From: an uncultured Allomuricauda sp.
Lineage (GTDB): Bacteria > Bacteroidota > Bacteroidia > Flavobacteriales > Flavobacteriaceae
DNA: 64,000 nt
Direction: 5' to 3'
NCBI RefSeq assembly: GCF_947501165.1
Contig: NZ_CANMUU010000002.1
Span: forward strand, 1,054,001-1,118,000
Below, piece after piece: positions 51,824-60,872 of this stretch. The first letter of the stretch is position 1, and every line of letters starts with the position of its first letter. The position numbers and the translations under genes were made by a program. The notes below the pieces were generated by a model. The model worked only from the letters and a program-made list of their open reading frames with translations, was not told where the DNA came from and made no database searches.

Positions 51824-53269
51824 ATGAATGAGTCCATTTTACATCAATTGTTCGATACTACAGATTTCAAACAAAGAAGTGCACAGCTAATAGACCTTAT
51901 TTCCAATCATCTGGAAAAAACTCTGAATGAGCCCAATAAAAAAACCTTGTCTTGGAACCCACCGGATAATGAGCTTCGGTTTTGGAATGACTTTTTGGAA
52001 AATGGAAATGAAGCTGACTTCTTTGAAGAAATTCTGAAAAGAACCACGCATACCCACAATCCAAAATATGTGGGGCACCAAGTAGGGGTTACTGCTCCCA
52101 TAACCCTGCTCTCGGGCGTATTAAGCAATCTATTGAACAATGGTATGGCCGTTTATGAAATGGGAATGGCACCCAATGCAATAGAACGTATTGTAACCGA
52201 TAAACTTTGCAAAACCATTGGATATGACTCCAAATCCGGTGGTTTTTTGACTTCTGGAGGCACTTTGGCCAATCTTACGGCATTACTTTCCGCCAGAAAA
52301 GCAAAAGTTGAGTATGATGTGTGGAACGAAGGACATACCAAACCTTTGGGTATCATGGTTTGCGAAGAGGCTCATTATTGTGTAGATAGAGCAGCTAAGA
52401 TTATGGGACTGGGTGAAAAGGGAATTATTAAAGTCCCAGCCGACAAAAACTTTGGAATAGATGCGAACAAAATGGAGGAATATTACCAAAAAAGTGTTTC
52501 ACAGGGCATACAGGTTTTTGCCATTGTTGGTAGCGCACCATCAACAGCTACAGGGGCCTATGATAATTTGGAAGCCATTCAAGCATTTGCTCAAAAGTAT
52601 GACTTATGGTTTCATGTAGATGGTGCTCATGGGGGAGCGGCCATCTTTTCGGAAAAGTATAAGCATCTGCTAAAAGGTGCCAAAAAATCCGATTCCATGG
52701 TGATTGATGGTCACAAAATGATGTTGATGCCCACCATAACCACTGCTTTGTTGTTCAGAAATAGAATCCATGCCAATCATACATTTAGTCTTGATGCTGA
52801 TTACCTTCTGAACGAAACCCAAGACGATGAATGGTACAACAGTGGTCGAAAAACTTTTGAATGCACCAAGACCATGATGTGCATACATTGGTACCTACTT
52901 CTAAAACTCTATGGAGAAGCAGTTTTTGATACCTACGTAACCCGACAGTATGACCTGGCCAAGGATCTTGCAGAAATGCTTCTAAAAGAGTCTGATTTTG
53001 AGATTGCCACATACCCTATGTCCAATATTCTTTGTTTTCGATATGTGAACCCTGATTTATCTCTCAAAGAGTTAAATGAGTTAAATGCCATGGTGAGAAA
53101 CGAGCTGTTGGAGGAAGGTGATTTTTATATGGTGCAAACCACAATAAGAGGTATACATTATTTGAGAACCTCTTTGATGAATCCCTTTACTACCATTGAA
53201 CATCTCAATGTATTAATCGACAAAATCCGATTGACTTCAGAAAAGCTACTACAAGAGATTAAGCAATAG
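51824..53269 (+). CDS. PLP-dependent amino acid decarboxylase, group II
   Basis: This 481-residue enzyme of the glutamate/aromatic/diaminobutyrate decarboxylase fold has the PLP site WFHVDGAHGGAAIF and the Schiff-base Lys298 in SMVIDGHKMMLMPT. The N-terminal PKYVGHQVGVTAPITLLSG segment and GGTLANLTALLSARKAK motif belong to the fold. It would release CO2 from an amino acid; aspartate or diaminobutyrate are possible, and the substrate is not readable here. It is convergent with the GH15 gene, overlapping it by 11 bases. Confidence 0.9.
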   Translation: MNESILHQLFDTTDFKQRSAQLIDLISNHLEKTLNEPNKKTLSWNPPDNELRFWNDFLENGNEADFFEEILKRTTHTHNPKYVGHQVGVTAPITLLSGVLSNLLNNGMAVYEMGMAPNAIERIVTDKLCKTIGYDSKSGGFLTSGGTLANLTALLSARKAKVEYDVWNEGHTKPLGIMVCEEAHYCVDRAAKIMGLGEKGIIKVPADKNFGIDANKMEEYYQKSVSQGIQVFAIVGSAPSTATGAYDNLEAIQAFAQKYDLWFHVDGAHGGAAIFSEKYKHLLKGAKKSDSMVIDGHKMMLMPTITTALLFRNRIHANHTFSLDADYLLNETQDDEWYNSGRKTFECTKTMMCIHWYLLLKLYGEAVFDTYVTRQYDLAKDLAEMLLKESDFEIATYPMSNILCFRYVNPDLSLKELNELNAMVRNELLEEGDFYMVQTTIRGIHYLRTSLMNPFTTIEHLNVLIDKIRLTSEKLLQEIKQ

Positions 53270-55064
53270 ATTCCAATATCTTTTCCTCACTCTTTTTTCT
53301 GGAAAAATTAATGGCACATTCAATCAAGGCCAAATGCGAATAGGCCTGAGGGAAATTACCTAGCAATCTTTTGGTTTTAAAATCGATATCCTCACTAAAC
53401 AAGCCCAAGTGATTGCTATATCCCAATAATCGTTCAAAGTGGGCTAAGGCCTTTTCCTCCTCCCCTATTTTGAACAAGCTATTAATGAACCAAAAAGTAC
53501 AAATGGTAAACGAAGAAGAGGGAAGTCCAAAATCATCCTCATTTTTATAGCGATACAGAAGCCCATCATTGCTCAATTCTTCCTCAATGGCGTGAACGGT
53601 GTTGACGAACTTCGGGTCTTTTGCATGAATAAATCCATAAGATTCCATCAAAAGCACAGACGCATCCAAATGACTGGAGCCGTAGGATTGGACAAAAGCA
53701 TTTTTTTCAGGATTCCAAGCGTGCTCATGAATATCTGATTTTATTTCCTGCTCAATGGATGTCCATTTTTCAATCTTTCGTGATTTGCCAAATATTTTAG
53801 CCACTTTGATTGCTCTGTCAATAGCTACCCAACATAGTACTTTTGAAAAGGTAAAGTGTTGGTCCTCACCTCTAAACTCCCATATACCCTTATCTGGCTC
53901 TCTCCAGTGTTTTTCAACAATCCAAACAATGCCCTTGGTAATGCTCCAAAGTTCCTCGCCATTCTCAATGTCATTACTAAACTTGACCAATTGCTCATAG
54001 ATCACATCCATCAAAATACCATAGATGTCGTTTTGCTTCTGTTTATAGGCAGCGTTACCAATTCGGACGGGACTCGAGCCCTTATACCCTTCCAAATGGT
54101 CTAGGGTATTTTCCGTAAGCTTCTTTTGCTTGTTGATACCATACATGATTTGAAGCTTTTCGTCCTTATCCGGCATTAAATCAATAATGAATTGCAGGTA
54201 GCGTTTTGCAGAATTCTTGTGCCCCAATTCGGACACTACTTTGATTACCATCGAAGCATCCCGAATCCAACAAAAACGGTAATCCCAATTGCGTACTTCG
54301 CCAATGGTTTCTGGTAAAGACGTGGTTGCTGCCGCGAGAACTGCACCTGTCTTATCGTAAGTAAGCATTTTTAGAGTAATGGCACTTCGTATAATTTGAC
54401 CATTGAATTTTTTGTACGTTGGAGTCCTATCCACCCAATCCAACCAATATATCTTGGTTCTTTCCAATTCCAAGGACATCTTATCGGTTGTGGGTTTCAG
54501 GATTTTCTCATTATAGCAAATCATGAAGTATCCATCTTCCCTTAAAACAATCTCTTCCCCATCCAATACTTTTTGCTTGTCGAAAGATGTATACAAAAAC
54601 AAGGTGTCAAACTTTTGCTTGCTAGTAAGGCTTACAATAAAATCGTCCTTTACATAATTGTTCGTTCTGCCAAGAGCATACTCCAATTTTGGATTGTAAA
54701 CCACACTAAAAGTTGGAGTTCCAGAAACATACTTGATATACCTAATGATTTCCGGCGGGGAATTGTATTTGCCTTTCCCATTCATCTTGTAGTATCTAGG
54801 CATAAAATCATGGACCTCAAAGGTATTTTCGCCATCTGAGTAACGGGTAACTAGAACTGCGGTGTTTTTAGAATATTCCTGATGAATGACATAGTTATAC
54901 TTAGTCCTAATCTCAAAACTACCCCCCTTTTTCTCATCCAATAGTTTAGCAAATACCGAGGTTGAATCAAATTGAGGCAAGCAACACCAATCCAAAGAAC
55001 CTGTATCTGAAATAAGCGCAGCGCTTCGGCAGTTTCCAATTATTCCGTAATTTAGGTTATCCAT
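53259..55064 (-). CDS. Glycoside hydrolase family 15 enzyme (trehalase-like)
   Basis: This 601-residue enzyme has an N-terminal beta-sandwich domain (about 1-250), containing YGIIGNCRSAALISDTGSLDWCCLPQFDS. An (alpha/alpha)6 barrel follows, with RNWDYRFCWIRDASMVI (catalytic region, about 265), GSSPVRIGNAAYKQKQNDIYG, GIWEFRG and LPSSSFTICTFWFINSLFK. It lies divergent from trehalose-6-phosphate synthase/phosphatase, so trehalose hydrolysis is a plausible activity; bacterial GH15 members act on trehalose or on alpha-1,4-glucans. It has no signal peptide and should be cytoplasmic. Confidence 0.9.
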   Translation of the reverse strand: MDNLNYGIIGNCRSAALISDTGSLDWCCLPQFDSTSVFAKLLDEKKGGSFEIRTKYNYVIHQEYSKNTAVLVTRYSDGENTFEVHDFMPRYYKMNGKGKYNSPPEIIRYIKYVSGTPTFSVVYNPKLEYALGRTNNYVKDDFIVSLTSKQKFDTLFLYTSFDKQKVLDGEEIVLREDGYFMICYNEKILKPTTDKMSLELERTKIYWLDWVDRTPTYKKFNGQIIRSAITLKMLTYDKTGAVLAAATTSLPETIGEVRNWDYRFCWIRDASMVIKVVSELGHKNSAKRYLQFIIDLMPDKDEKLQIMYGINKQKKLTENTLDHLEGYKGSSPVRIGNAAYKQKQNDIYGILMDVIYEQLVKFSNDIENGEELWSITKGIVWIVEKHWREPDKGIWEFRGEDQHFTFSKVLCWVAIDRAIKVAKIFGKSRKIEKWTSIEQEIKSDIHEHAWNPEKNAFVQSYGSSHLDASVLLMESYGFIHAKDPKFVNTVHAIEEELSNDGLLYRYKNEDDFGLPSSSFTICTFWFINSLFKIGEEEKALAHFERLLGYSNHLGLFSEDIDFKTKRLLGNFPQAYSHLALIECAINFSRKKSEEKILESIA

Positions 55065-55163
55065 AGTTGAGGAGTATATTTCTGTTGAAAATTCAGGTTT
55101 TCACCTTATCATAAATCGAAAAAATAGGAATTTTATTACATTTTGTCCTAAAATCACCCATTC

Positions 55164-57374
55164 ATGAGTAAAACTATAATTATTTCCAATAGACTGCCAG
55201 TACAATTGCAAATAAGTGATGGCGGCCTAAGCGCCATACCCAGTGTTGGTGGTTTGGCCACCGGTATGAAGTCCGTTCATAGTGGTGGTGAAAGTCTTTG
55301 GATTGGATGGTCTGGACTAACTGATGAAGAGATTCCAAAATCTCTTGAAAATGAGATTGATAAGGCACTGGAAAATCATGGATGCGCTAAGGTGAGATTG
55401 ACTGAAAAAGACGTGGAAGGCTTTTATTTTGGTTTCAGTAACCGAACTATATGGCCCCTTTTCCACTATTTTTTGGAATATTCAGAATTTGAACTGGATT
55501 TTTGGAACACCTACAAAGATGTGAATCAAAAATTTGCTGACGCCATCTTGGAGCAAGCAGGTGATGAAGATATCATTTGGGTTCATGATTATCAATTAAT
55601 GCTGGTGCCGCAAATGGTCAAGGAAAAACGACCAAATACTTCCATCGGTTTTTTTCTTCACATTCCGTTTCCCTCCTATGAGATTTTCAGAACACTGCCG
55701 TGGCGTGAAGAGGTACTCAACGGGCTTCTAGGTTCAGATTTAATCGGTTTTCATACCTATGACTATGAACGTCACTTTTTGAGTTCAGTTCGAAGACTTC
55801 TCGGTCTGGATGTAAGCTTTAACGATATCTATTTGGACAATCGTGTGATAAAGGTGGATTCCTTTCCCATGGGCATCGATTATAAAAAGTTCAGAGATGC
55901 AGCTATGGCCCACGAAGCACGTAAAGAAAATAATAAAAGTGATTTACAACAAAAATTGGATAGCCATAAAGCTTCCGCTCCTGACACCAAGCTCATCCTT
56001 TCCATTGATCGCTTGGATTACAGTAAAGGAATTGCCAAACGACTCAATGCGTTTGAGTATTTTTTGAACAAATATCCCGAGTACAAAGAAAAAGTTCGCC
56101 TGATTATTCTCGCTGTACCCTCTCGTTCCAATGTTCCTCAATATCAGCTTTTAAAAAGGGAAATTGATGAATTGGTGGGTCGTATTAATGGAGAGCTTTC
56201 CACCGTTAATTGGACACCAATATGGTATTTTTACCGCTCTTTACCTTTTGAAAACCTCATTGACCTTTATACTTCTAGTGATATTGCATGGTTGACCCCT
56301 TTGCGAGATGGCATGAACTTAGTGGCTAAAGAATATGTTGCCACTCGGACCGATAAGACTGGAGTGCTCATTCTAAGTGAAATGGCAGGTTCTGCCTATG
56401 AAATGAACGAGGCACTCCTCATAAATCCGAATAATTTTGAGCAACAAGCAGATACCCTAAAACACGCCATCAATATGCCTAAAGAAGAGCAGATGGCTCG
56501 AAACATGTTCTTACAAAAACGATTGGAACGCTATAACGTAGAGGTTTGGGCCAATGAGTTTATGGGTGCGCTTCGTACAACAAGGGATATTGACGATGTC
56601 AACATTTCGCGTAAGCTTTCCACTTCTATGATTCAAAACATTATGGATAATTATGGAAAAGCCAAAAACCGTTTGTTGTTCTTGGATTATGATGGTACAC
56701 TTACCGGATTCCATAAGGATCCCCAGAAAGCATCACCTGACGAAGAATTGTATGAACTTTTGGATAAGATAAACTCCCAAGAAAACACAACCTTGTTTCT
56801 GATCAGCGGACGTGACAAGCAAACCTTTACCAAGTGGTTCTTGCCCAAAAAGTACAACATGATTGTGGAACACGGGGTATGGATTTCAAGAGAAGGCGAA
56901 GAATTCAAACTTTTGGAAAAAGTAAAGGACCAATGGATGGAGAAAATACGTCCCGTACTTGAGTCTTTTGTAGATAGAACCCCTGGTTCCTTCATCGAAG
57001 AGAAAAATTATTCCATGGCATGGCACTACAGAAACACCGACCCGGATTTTGGTCAAAAAAGAGCTACTGAGCTAAACACTGTTCTTACCAGCCTAATAGG
57101 AAATGATGATATAAGCGTGCTAAACGGAAATAAGGTAATGGAGGTGAAGAGCAGCAATGTTAATAAAGGAAGGGCATCTGTGCGCATGTTAGCGGAAGCC
57201 GATTATGATTTTGTTTTTGCCATTGGGGATGACTGGACCGATGAATTCATGTTCCAGGAATTGCCCGAAAGTGCAATAACAGTTAAAGTTGGACTCCAAA
57301 AAACCCAGGCCAAATATCATGTGGAAAGTACCAAAAGGGTTCGGGAATTATTAAAACAATTCGCACAACTATGA
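55164..57374 (+). CDS. Trehalose-6-phosphate synthase/phosphatase fusion
   Basis: This 736-residue bifunctional enzyme combines a GT20 synthase (about 1-465) and a HAD phosphatase (about 500-736). The first has [22 protein letters not shown] and the later [21 protein letters not shown]. The second has the HAD loop [12 protein letters not shown] (Asp about 506-508) and the [10 protein letters not shown] region. It makes trehalose from UDP-glucose and glucose 6-phosphate through trehalose 6-phosphate. A fused OtsA-OtsB chain is common in Bacteroidota and resembles eukaryotic TPS proteins. The next gene starts by an ATGA overlap, four bases. Confidence 0.95.
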   Translation: MSKTIIISNRLPVQLQISDGGLSAIPSVGGLATGMKSVHSGGESLWIGWSGLTDEEIPKSLENEIDKALENHGCAKVRLTEKDVEGFYFGFSNRTIWPLFHYFLEYSEFELDFWNTYKDVNQKFADAILEQAGDEDIIWVHDYQLMLVPQMVKEKRPNTSIGFFLHIPFPSYEIFRTLPWREEVLNGLLGSDLIGFHTYDYERHFLSSVRRLLGLDVSFNDIYLDNRVIKVDSFPMGIDYKKFRDAAMAHEARKENNKSDLQQKLDSHKASAPDTKLILSIDRLDYSKGIAKRLNAFEYFLNKYPEYKEKVRLIILAVPSRSNVPQYQLLKREIDELVGRINGELSTVNWTPIWYFYRSLPFENLIDLYTSSDIAWLTPLRDGMNLVAKEYVATRTDKTGVLILSEMAGSAYEMNEALLINPNNFEQQADTLKHAINMPKEEQMARNMFLQKRLERYNVEVWANEFMGALRTTRDIDDVNISRKLSTSMIQNIMDNYGKAKNRLLFLDYDGTLTGFHKDPQKASPDEELYELLDKINSQENTTLFLISGRDKQTFTKWFLPKKYNMIVEHGVWISREGEEFKLLEKVKDQWMEKIRPVLESFVDRTPGSFIEEKNYSMAWHYRNTDPDFGQKRATELNTVLTSLIGNDDISVLNGNKVMEVKSSNVNKGRASVRMLAEADYDFVFAIGDDWTDEFMFQELPESAITVKVGLQKTQAKYHVESTKRVRELLKQFAQL

Positions 57375-58903
57375 AAAAGGGAATCTATTTTGTCCTTTTC
57401 TATTTTACCATTTCATCAATCTATACTCAAGGGAATACAGAGGTTTATCTCTTTGATTTGGAATGGAGCAATGGAAAACTTGGTCTTTCAAATCCTAAAA
57501 ATATTTCAAACAATCACGGGTACGACAATCAACCTTCATTTTGGAACGACGATACGGTACTTTTTTCATCAACAAGAGCAGGACAAACGGATATTAAACA
57601 ATTCAATATAACCAAAGGCAGTACCTCAAGGTGGATTTCCAATACACCAACCGGAAGTGAATATTCTCCTCTACGTATTCCTGGCTCAGACAATGTCTCT
57701 TCTATTCGGTTGGATTTGGATGGTCTGCAAAGACTCTATGAATATGATATCAAAACAGGAAAATCGGAACCAATAAGTAATTCAAAAATTGGATATCATG
57801 TATGGATAAGCGACCATGTTTTGATTGCCACCGTGCTGGTTAAAAACCGAATGGATCTGGTCGTACTCAATCTTGATGAGGATTCTCAAATCACTGTTGA
57901 AAAAAATGTGGGACGTTCGTTGCACAAAATTCCTGGAACAAACCTTGTAAGCTATATCAATAAAGCATCTGACAAAAACAAGCCATGGCAAATCAAATCT
58001 TTGGATGCAAACTCACTGGAAAAGGATATCATATTGAATTTGAAATCTCATCTTGAGGATATGGCATGGTTAACTGATGGGACCATTCTGGCATCCAACA
58101 ACAATAGAATTACCATGTACAACCCAGCAAAAGATAGCGTTTGGAGTGATTTTCATGTTTTTGACAAAGACCAAGTCTTTAAGATATCAAGAATGGCCGT
58201 TAATTCAAGTAGAACAAGGTTAGCATTGGTAACCGATGTTTCTCCCAAAGAGGTCGTACAACGTCAAGTTGAGACATTCAATAATAGAAATCTAAATGGT
58301 TTTCTTTCCTGTTATTCCGAAGGTGTTTTGGCACAACGATTTCCCAATGACACCATGTATGTTGGGAAAGATAAAATGTTGGACAGCTATGAAAGGTTCT
58401 TCGCCAACACAAAAAAAACCAATGTAAAAGTAGTTAAGCGCATTGCTTTGGGAAACTATGTTATAGACGAAGAAACTACTGTGGTTGACGAAAGGCAGGG
58501 ACATCAAGTGGCAATCTACAAAGTCTCGAGCGGACTTATTAACTCGATGAGTTTTATTTTTCCAAATCAAGAAATAAGTGATGCCGAAGCTATAGTAAAA
58601 AAACAATTGGAAGCCTATAATTCACGTGATATTGATGCATTTTTGGACACCTATACTGATAATGTTAAACTGTACGATTTCCCCAATTCTCTTTTTTCTA
58701 AAGGGAAGGAAAAAATGCGCCAAGGTTATGGTTCATTTTTTGAAAATACTCCCGACCTAAACTGTGAAATTAAAAATCGAATGGTAATCGGAAACAAAGT
58801 TATTGATGAGGAATACCTCACAATAAATGGCATGAATTTTAGTGCTGTGGCAATTTATGAAGTTGAGAACGGTAAGATTGCCAAGGTTACTTTCTTACGT
58901 TAA
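57371..58903 (+). CDS. Exported TolB-like propeller fused to two SnoaL-like domains
   Basis: This 510-residue protein has a signal peptide (ending IYTQG, residues about 1-22) and a TolB/PD40-type propeller (about 25-290; DNQPSFWNDDTVLFSSTRAG). Two tandem SnoaL/NTF2-like domains follow: about 295-400 (VVQRQVETFNNRNLNGFLSCYSEGV, VGKDKMLDSYERFF) and 403-510 (IVKKQLEAYNSRDIDAFLDTYTDNV, KGKEKMRQGYGSFF, VENGKIAKVTFL). The two SnoaL units are clearly duplicates of each other. No catalytic residues can be assigned. Its start overlaps the otsAB stop (ATGA), so its expression is tied to trehalose synthesis. Confidence 0.85.
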   Translation: MKKGIYFVLFYFTISSIYTQGNTEVYLFDLEWSNGKLGLSNPKNISNNHGYDNQPSFWNDDTVLFSSTRAGQTDIKQFNITKGSTSRWISNTPTGSEYSPLRIPGSDNVSSIRLDLDGLQRLYEYDIKTGKSEPISNSKIGYHVWISDHVLIATVLVKNRMDLVVLNLDEDSQITVEKNVGRSLHKIPGTNLVSYINKASDKNKPWQIKSLDANSLEKDIILNLKSHLEDMAWLTDGTILASNNNRITMYNPAKDSVWSDFHVFDKDQVFKISRMAVNSSRTRLALVTDVSPKEVVQRQVETFNNRNLNGFLSCYSEGVLAQRFPNDTMYVGKDKMLDSYERFFANTKKTNVKVVKRIALGNYVIDEETTVVDERQGHQVAIYKVSSGLINSMSFIFPNQEISDAEAIVKKQLEAYNSRDIDAFLDTYTDNVKLYDFPNSLFSKGKEKMRQGYGSFFENTPDLNCEIKNRMVIGNKVIDEEYLTINGMNFSAVAIYEVENGKIAKVTFLR

Positions 58904-58911
58904 ATTCAAAA

Positions 58912-59532
58912 ATGAAATTACCACATAACATAAGTCGAGTCGAAGCCTTCAGTGATGGTGTTTTTGCTTTTGCGGCAACACTTCTTGTAGTATCGGTAGG
59001 CAATGAAACGGCAGGTTCTGCTCTTCAAATCAACTGGCTTGCATTCTTGAGTTTTGCCGTGAGTTTCTTCGTTTTAGTGGCTTTATGGTATACCCATTAT
59101 AATTTCTTTCGGCGAACAGATTACATGGACAATTTGATAATAGCTTTAAATGCCATATTGCTTTTTGTGGTCCTCTATTATATTTTTCCTCTTAAATCCT
59201 TAATTAATACTTGGACGGGGAGTATCTCAATTACTTTAGAAAACTTCTCTTCTTTGTTCCAGTTATATAGCTTAGGTTTCTTTTTTATCTTTTTGTGTTT
59301 GGCTTTTATGTATTTGCAAGCTTATAGAAAAAGTGAGGAACCAAAAAACTATAGCCTCTTGTTCTATGCTAGACATTTTGGAATTTATGTATTGGTTTCC
59401 TTAATATCCATAGTTTTGGCAAAAACCAAAGTAGGCTTGCGATTTGCTTCACCGGGAATTGTCTACGCAATACTCGGTCCTTTATGCTACTTTCACGGGG
59501 TTCACTTTAAAAAGAAATTTTACACTGACTAA
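58912..59532 (+). CDS. TMEM175-family potassium channel protein
   Basis: This 206-residue inner-membrane protein has about six hydrophobic segments. The N-terminal signature RVEAFSDGVFAFAATLLVVSV (residues about 9-29) is the RxxxFSDG motif of the TMEM175/DUF1211 family, whose bacterial members form tetrameric K+ channels. Further segments are at about 45-65, 75-100, 120-145, 150-175 and 180-200. It lies nine bases after the SnoaL-fusion gene and six bases before the M28 peptidase gene, so it shares the message that starts at otsAB. Trehalose and K+ transport would fit osmotic adjustment. Confidence 0.88.
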   Translation: MKLPHNISRVEAFSDGVFAFAATLLVVSVGNETAGSALQINWLAFLSFAVSFFVLVALWYTHYNFFRRTDYMDNLIIALNAILLFVVLYYIFPLKSLINTWTGSISITLENFSSLFQLYSLGFFFIFLCLAFMYLQAYRKSEEPKNYSLLFYARHFGIYVLVSLISIVLAKTKVGLRFASPGIVYAILGPLCYFHGVHFKKKFYTD

Positions 59533-59537
59533 TTCAA

Positions 59538-60872
59538 ATGAAAAACTATCTACTACTATTTATTTGTTGCACAACACTATCAACCTTTTCGCAATCTGAC
59601 TCAAGAATCTATGACATAATCAACTCGGTTTCTGCTGAAAGGTTAGAAAAAGATATTACAACCCTGGCAAATTTTGGTACGCGTCATACGTTAAGCGATA
59701 CCATTTCCCAAACCAGGGGAATTGGTGCCGCAAGAAGATGGATAAAATCTGAGTTTGATAAAATCTCTACGGATTGTGACGACTGCCTTGAGGTGTTTTA
59801 TCAAAAAGATTTGGTTAAAAAAGGAGAAGGAAGAAGAATAACAAAGGACGTGTGGGTGGTCAACGTTTTGGCCATACAACGGGGCACCAAAAACCCCAAT
59901 CGTTTTATCATCATGAGTGGGGACATTGACTCTAGAGCAAGTGACGCAAATGATTATACCTCAGACGCTCCTGGTGCAAACGACAACGCCACGGGCATGG
60001 CAGGCGCCATTGAAGCATCTAGGGTACTCTCTAAATATAAATTTGAGAATAGTATCATTTATGTTGGTCTTTCTGGTGAGGAACAAGGGCTGTATGGCGG
60101 ACGTGGTCTAGCGGCGTATGCAAAGGAAAAAGGCTGGGAGATTGTTGGAATCTTCAACAATGATATGATTGGTAATATTACAGGAGTTGATGGTGTGGTA
60201 AGCAATAGGGATTTCAGAATATTTTCTGAACCGGTTCCCCCCAACGAAACCGAGGAACAGCGAAGAGCCCGCCGTTTTTATGGAGGTGAAGTCGATGGAA
60301 TTTCAAGACAATTGGCACGCTATGTGCATAAAACCACCCAACGGTACATGCCAGAAATGAATCCCATGATGATTTACAGATTGGACCGTTTTGGCCGTGG
60401 AGGTCACCACAGGCCTTTCAATGATGCTGGATTTGCAGGTATCCGAATCATGGAAGCCCATGAGAACTATACGCAACAACATCAAGATGTCCGTGTGGAA
60501 AACGGAATTGCCTACGGCGATGTTTTAGAGCATGTGAATTTTGATTATGTCGCCAAATTGACTGCAGTAAATGCTATTAACCTGGCTTCCATAGCTTGGG
60601 CACCCCCTCCGCCCAAAACAGTTAAAATTGGAGGAATAGTGGAACCCTCGGTAAAACTAACTTGGAGTTCTGTAGAAGGTGCAGCAGGTTATAAAGTCTA
60701 TTGGAGAGATACTACATCCCCCACTTGGGACCATTCCAAATATGTCGGTAATGTTAACGGACATGTCTTGGAAGGGATAGTAGTTGATAATTTCTTTTTT
60801 GGGGTGGCCGCTGTTGGAAAAGATGGCCATGAAAGCCCAATTGTATTTCCTAATTCCATACTATTCAGATGA
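59538..60872 (+). CDS. Exported M28 zinc aminopeptidase
   Basis: This 444-residue secreted metallopeptidase has a signal peptide (YLLLFICCTTLSTFSQS, cut near residue 20). The M28 catalytic domain contains SDAPGANDNATGMAGAIEASR (zinc Asp), VGLSGEEQGLYGGRGL (catalytic Glu pair) and FNNDMIGN (zinc Asp). GGHHRPFNDAGFAGIRIMEAHENY holds the final zinc His. A C-terminal fibronectin-like part (about 360-444; PSVKLTWSSVEGAAGYKVYWRDTTSP) follows. It would release amino acids from peptides outside the cell. It begins six bases after the TMEM175 gene and overlaps the next gene by four bases. Confidence 0.93.
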   Translation: MKNYLLLFICCTTLSTFSQSDSRIYDIINSVSAERLEKDITTLANFGTRHTLSDTISQTRGIGAARRWIKSEFDKISTDCDDCLEVFYQKDLVKKGEGRRITKDVWVVNVLAIQRGTKNPNRFIIMSGDIDSRASDANDYTSDAPGANDNATGMAGAIEASRVLSKYKFENSIIYVGLSGEEQGLYGGRGLAAYAKEKGWEIVGIFNNDMIGNITGVDGVVSNRDFRIFSEPVPPNETEEQRRARRFYGGEVDGISRQLARYVHKTTQRYMPEMNPMMIYRLDRFGRGGHHRPFNDAGFAGIRIMEAHENYTQQHQDVRVENGIAYGDVLEHVNFDYVAKLTAVNAINLASIAWAPPPPKTVKIGGIVEPSVKLTWSSVEGAAGYKVYWRDTTSPTWDHSKYVGNVNGHVLEGIVVDNFFFGVAAVGKDGHESPIVFPNSILFR

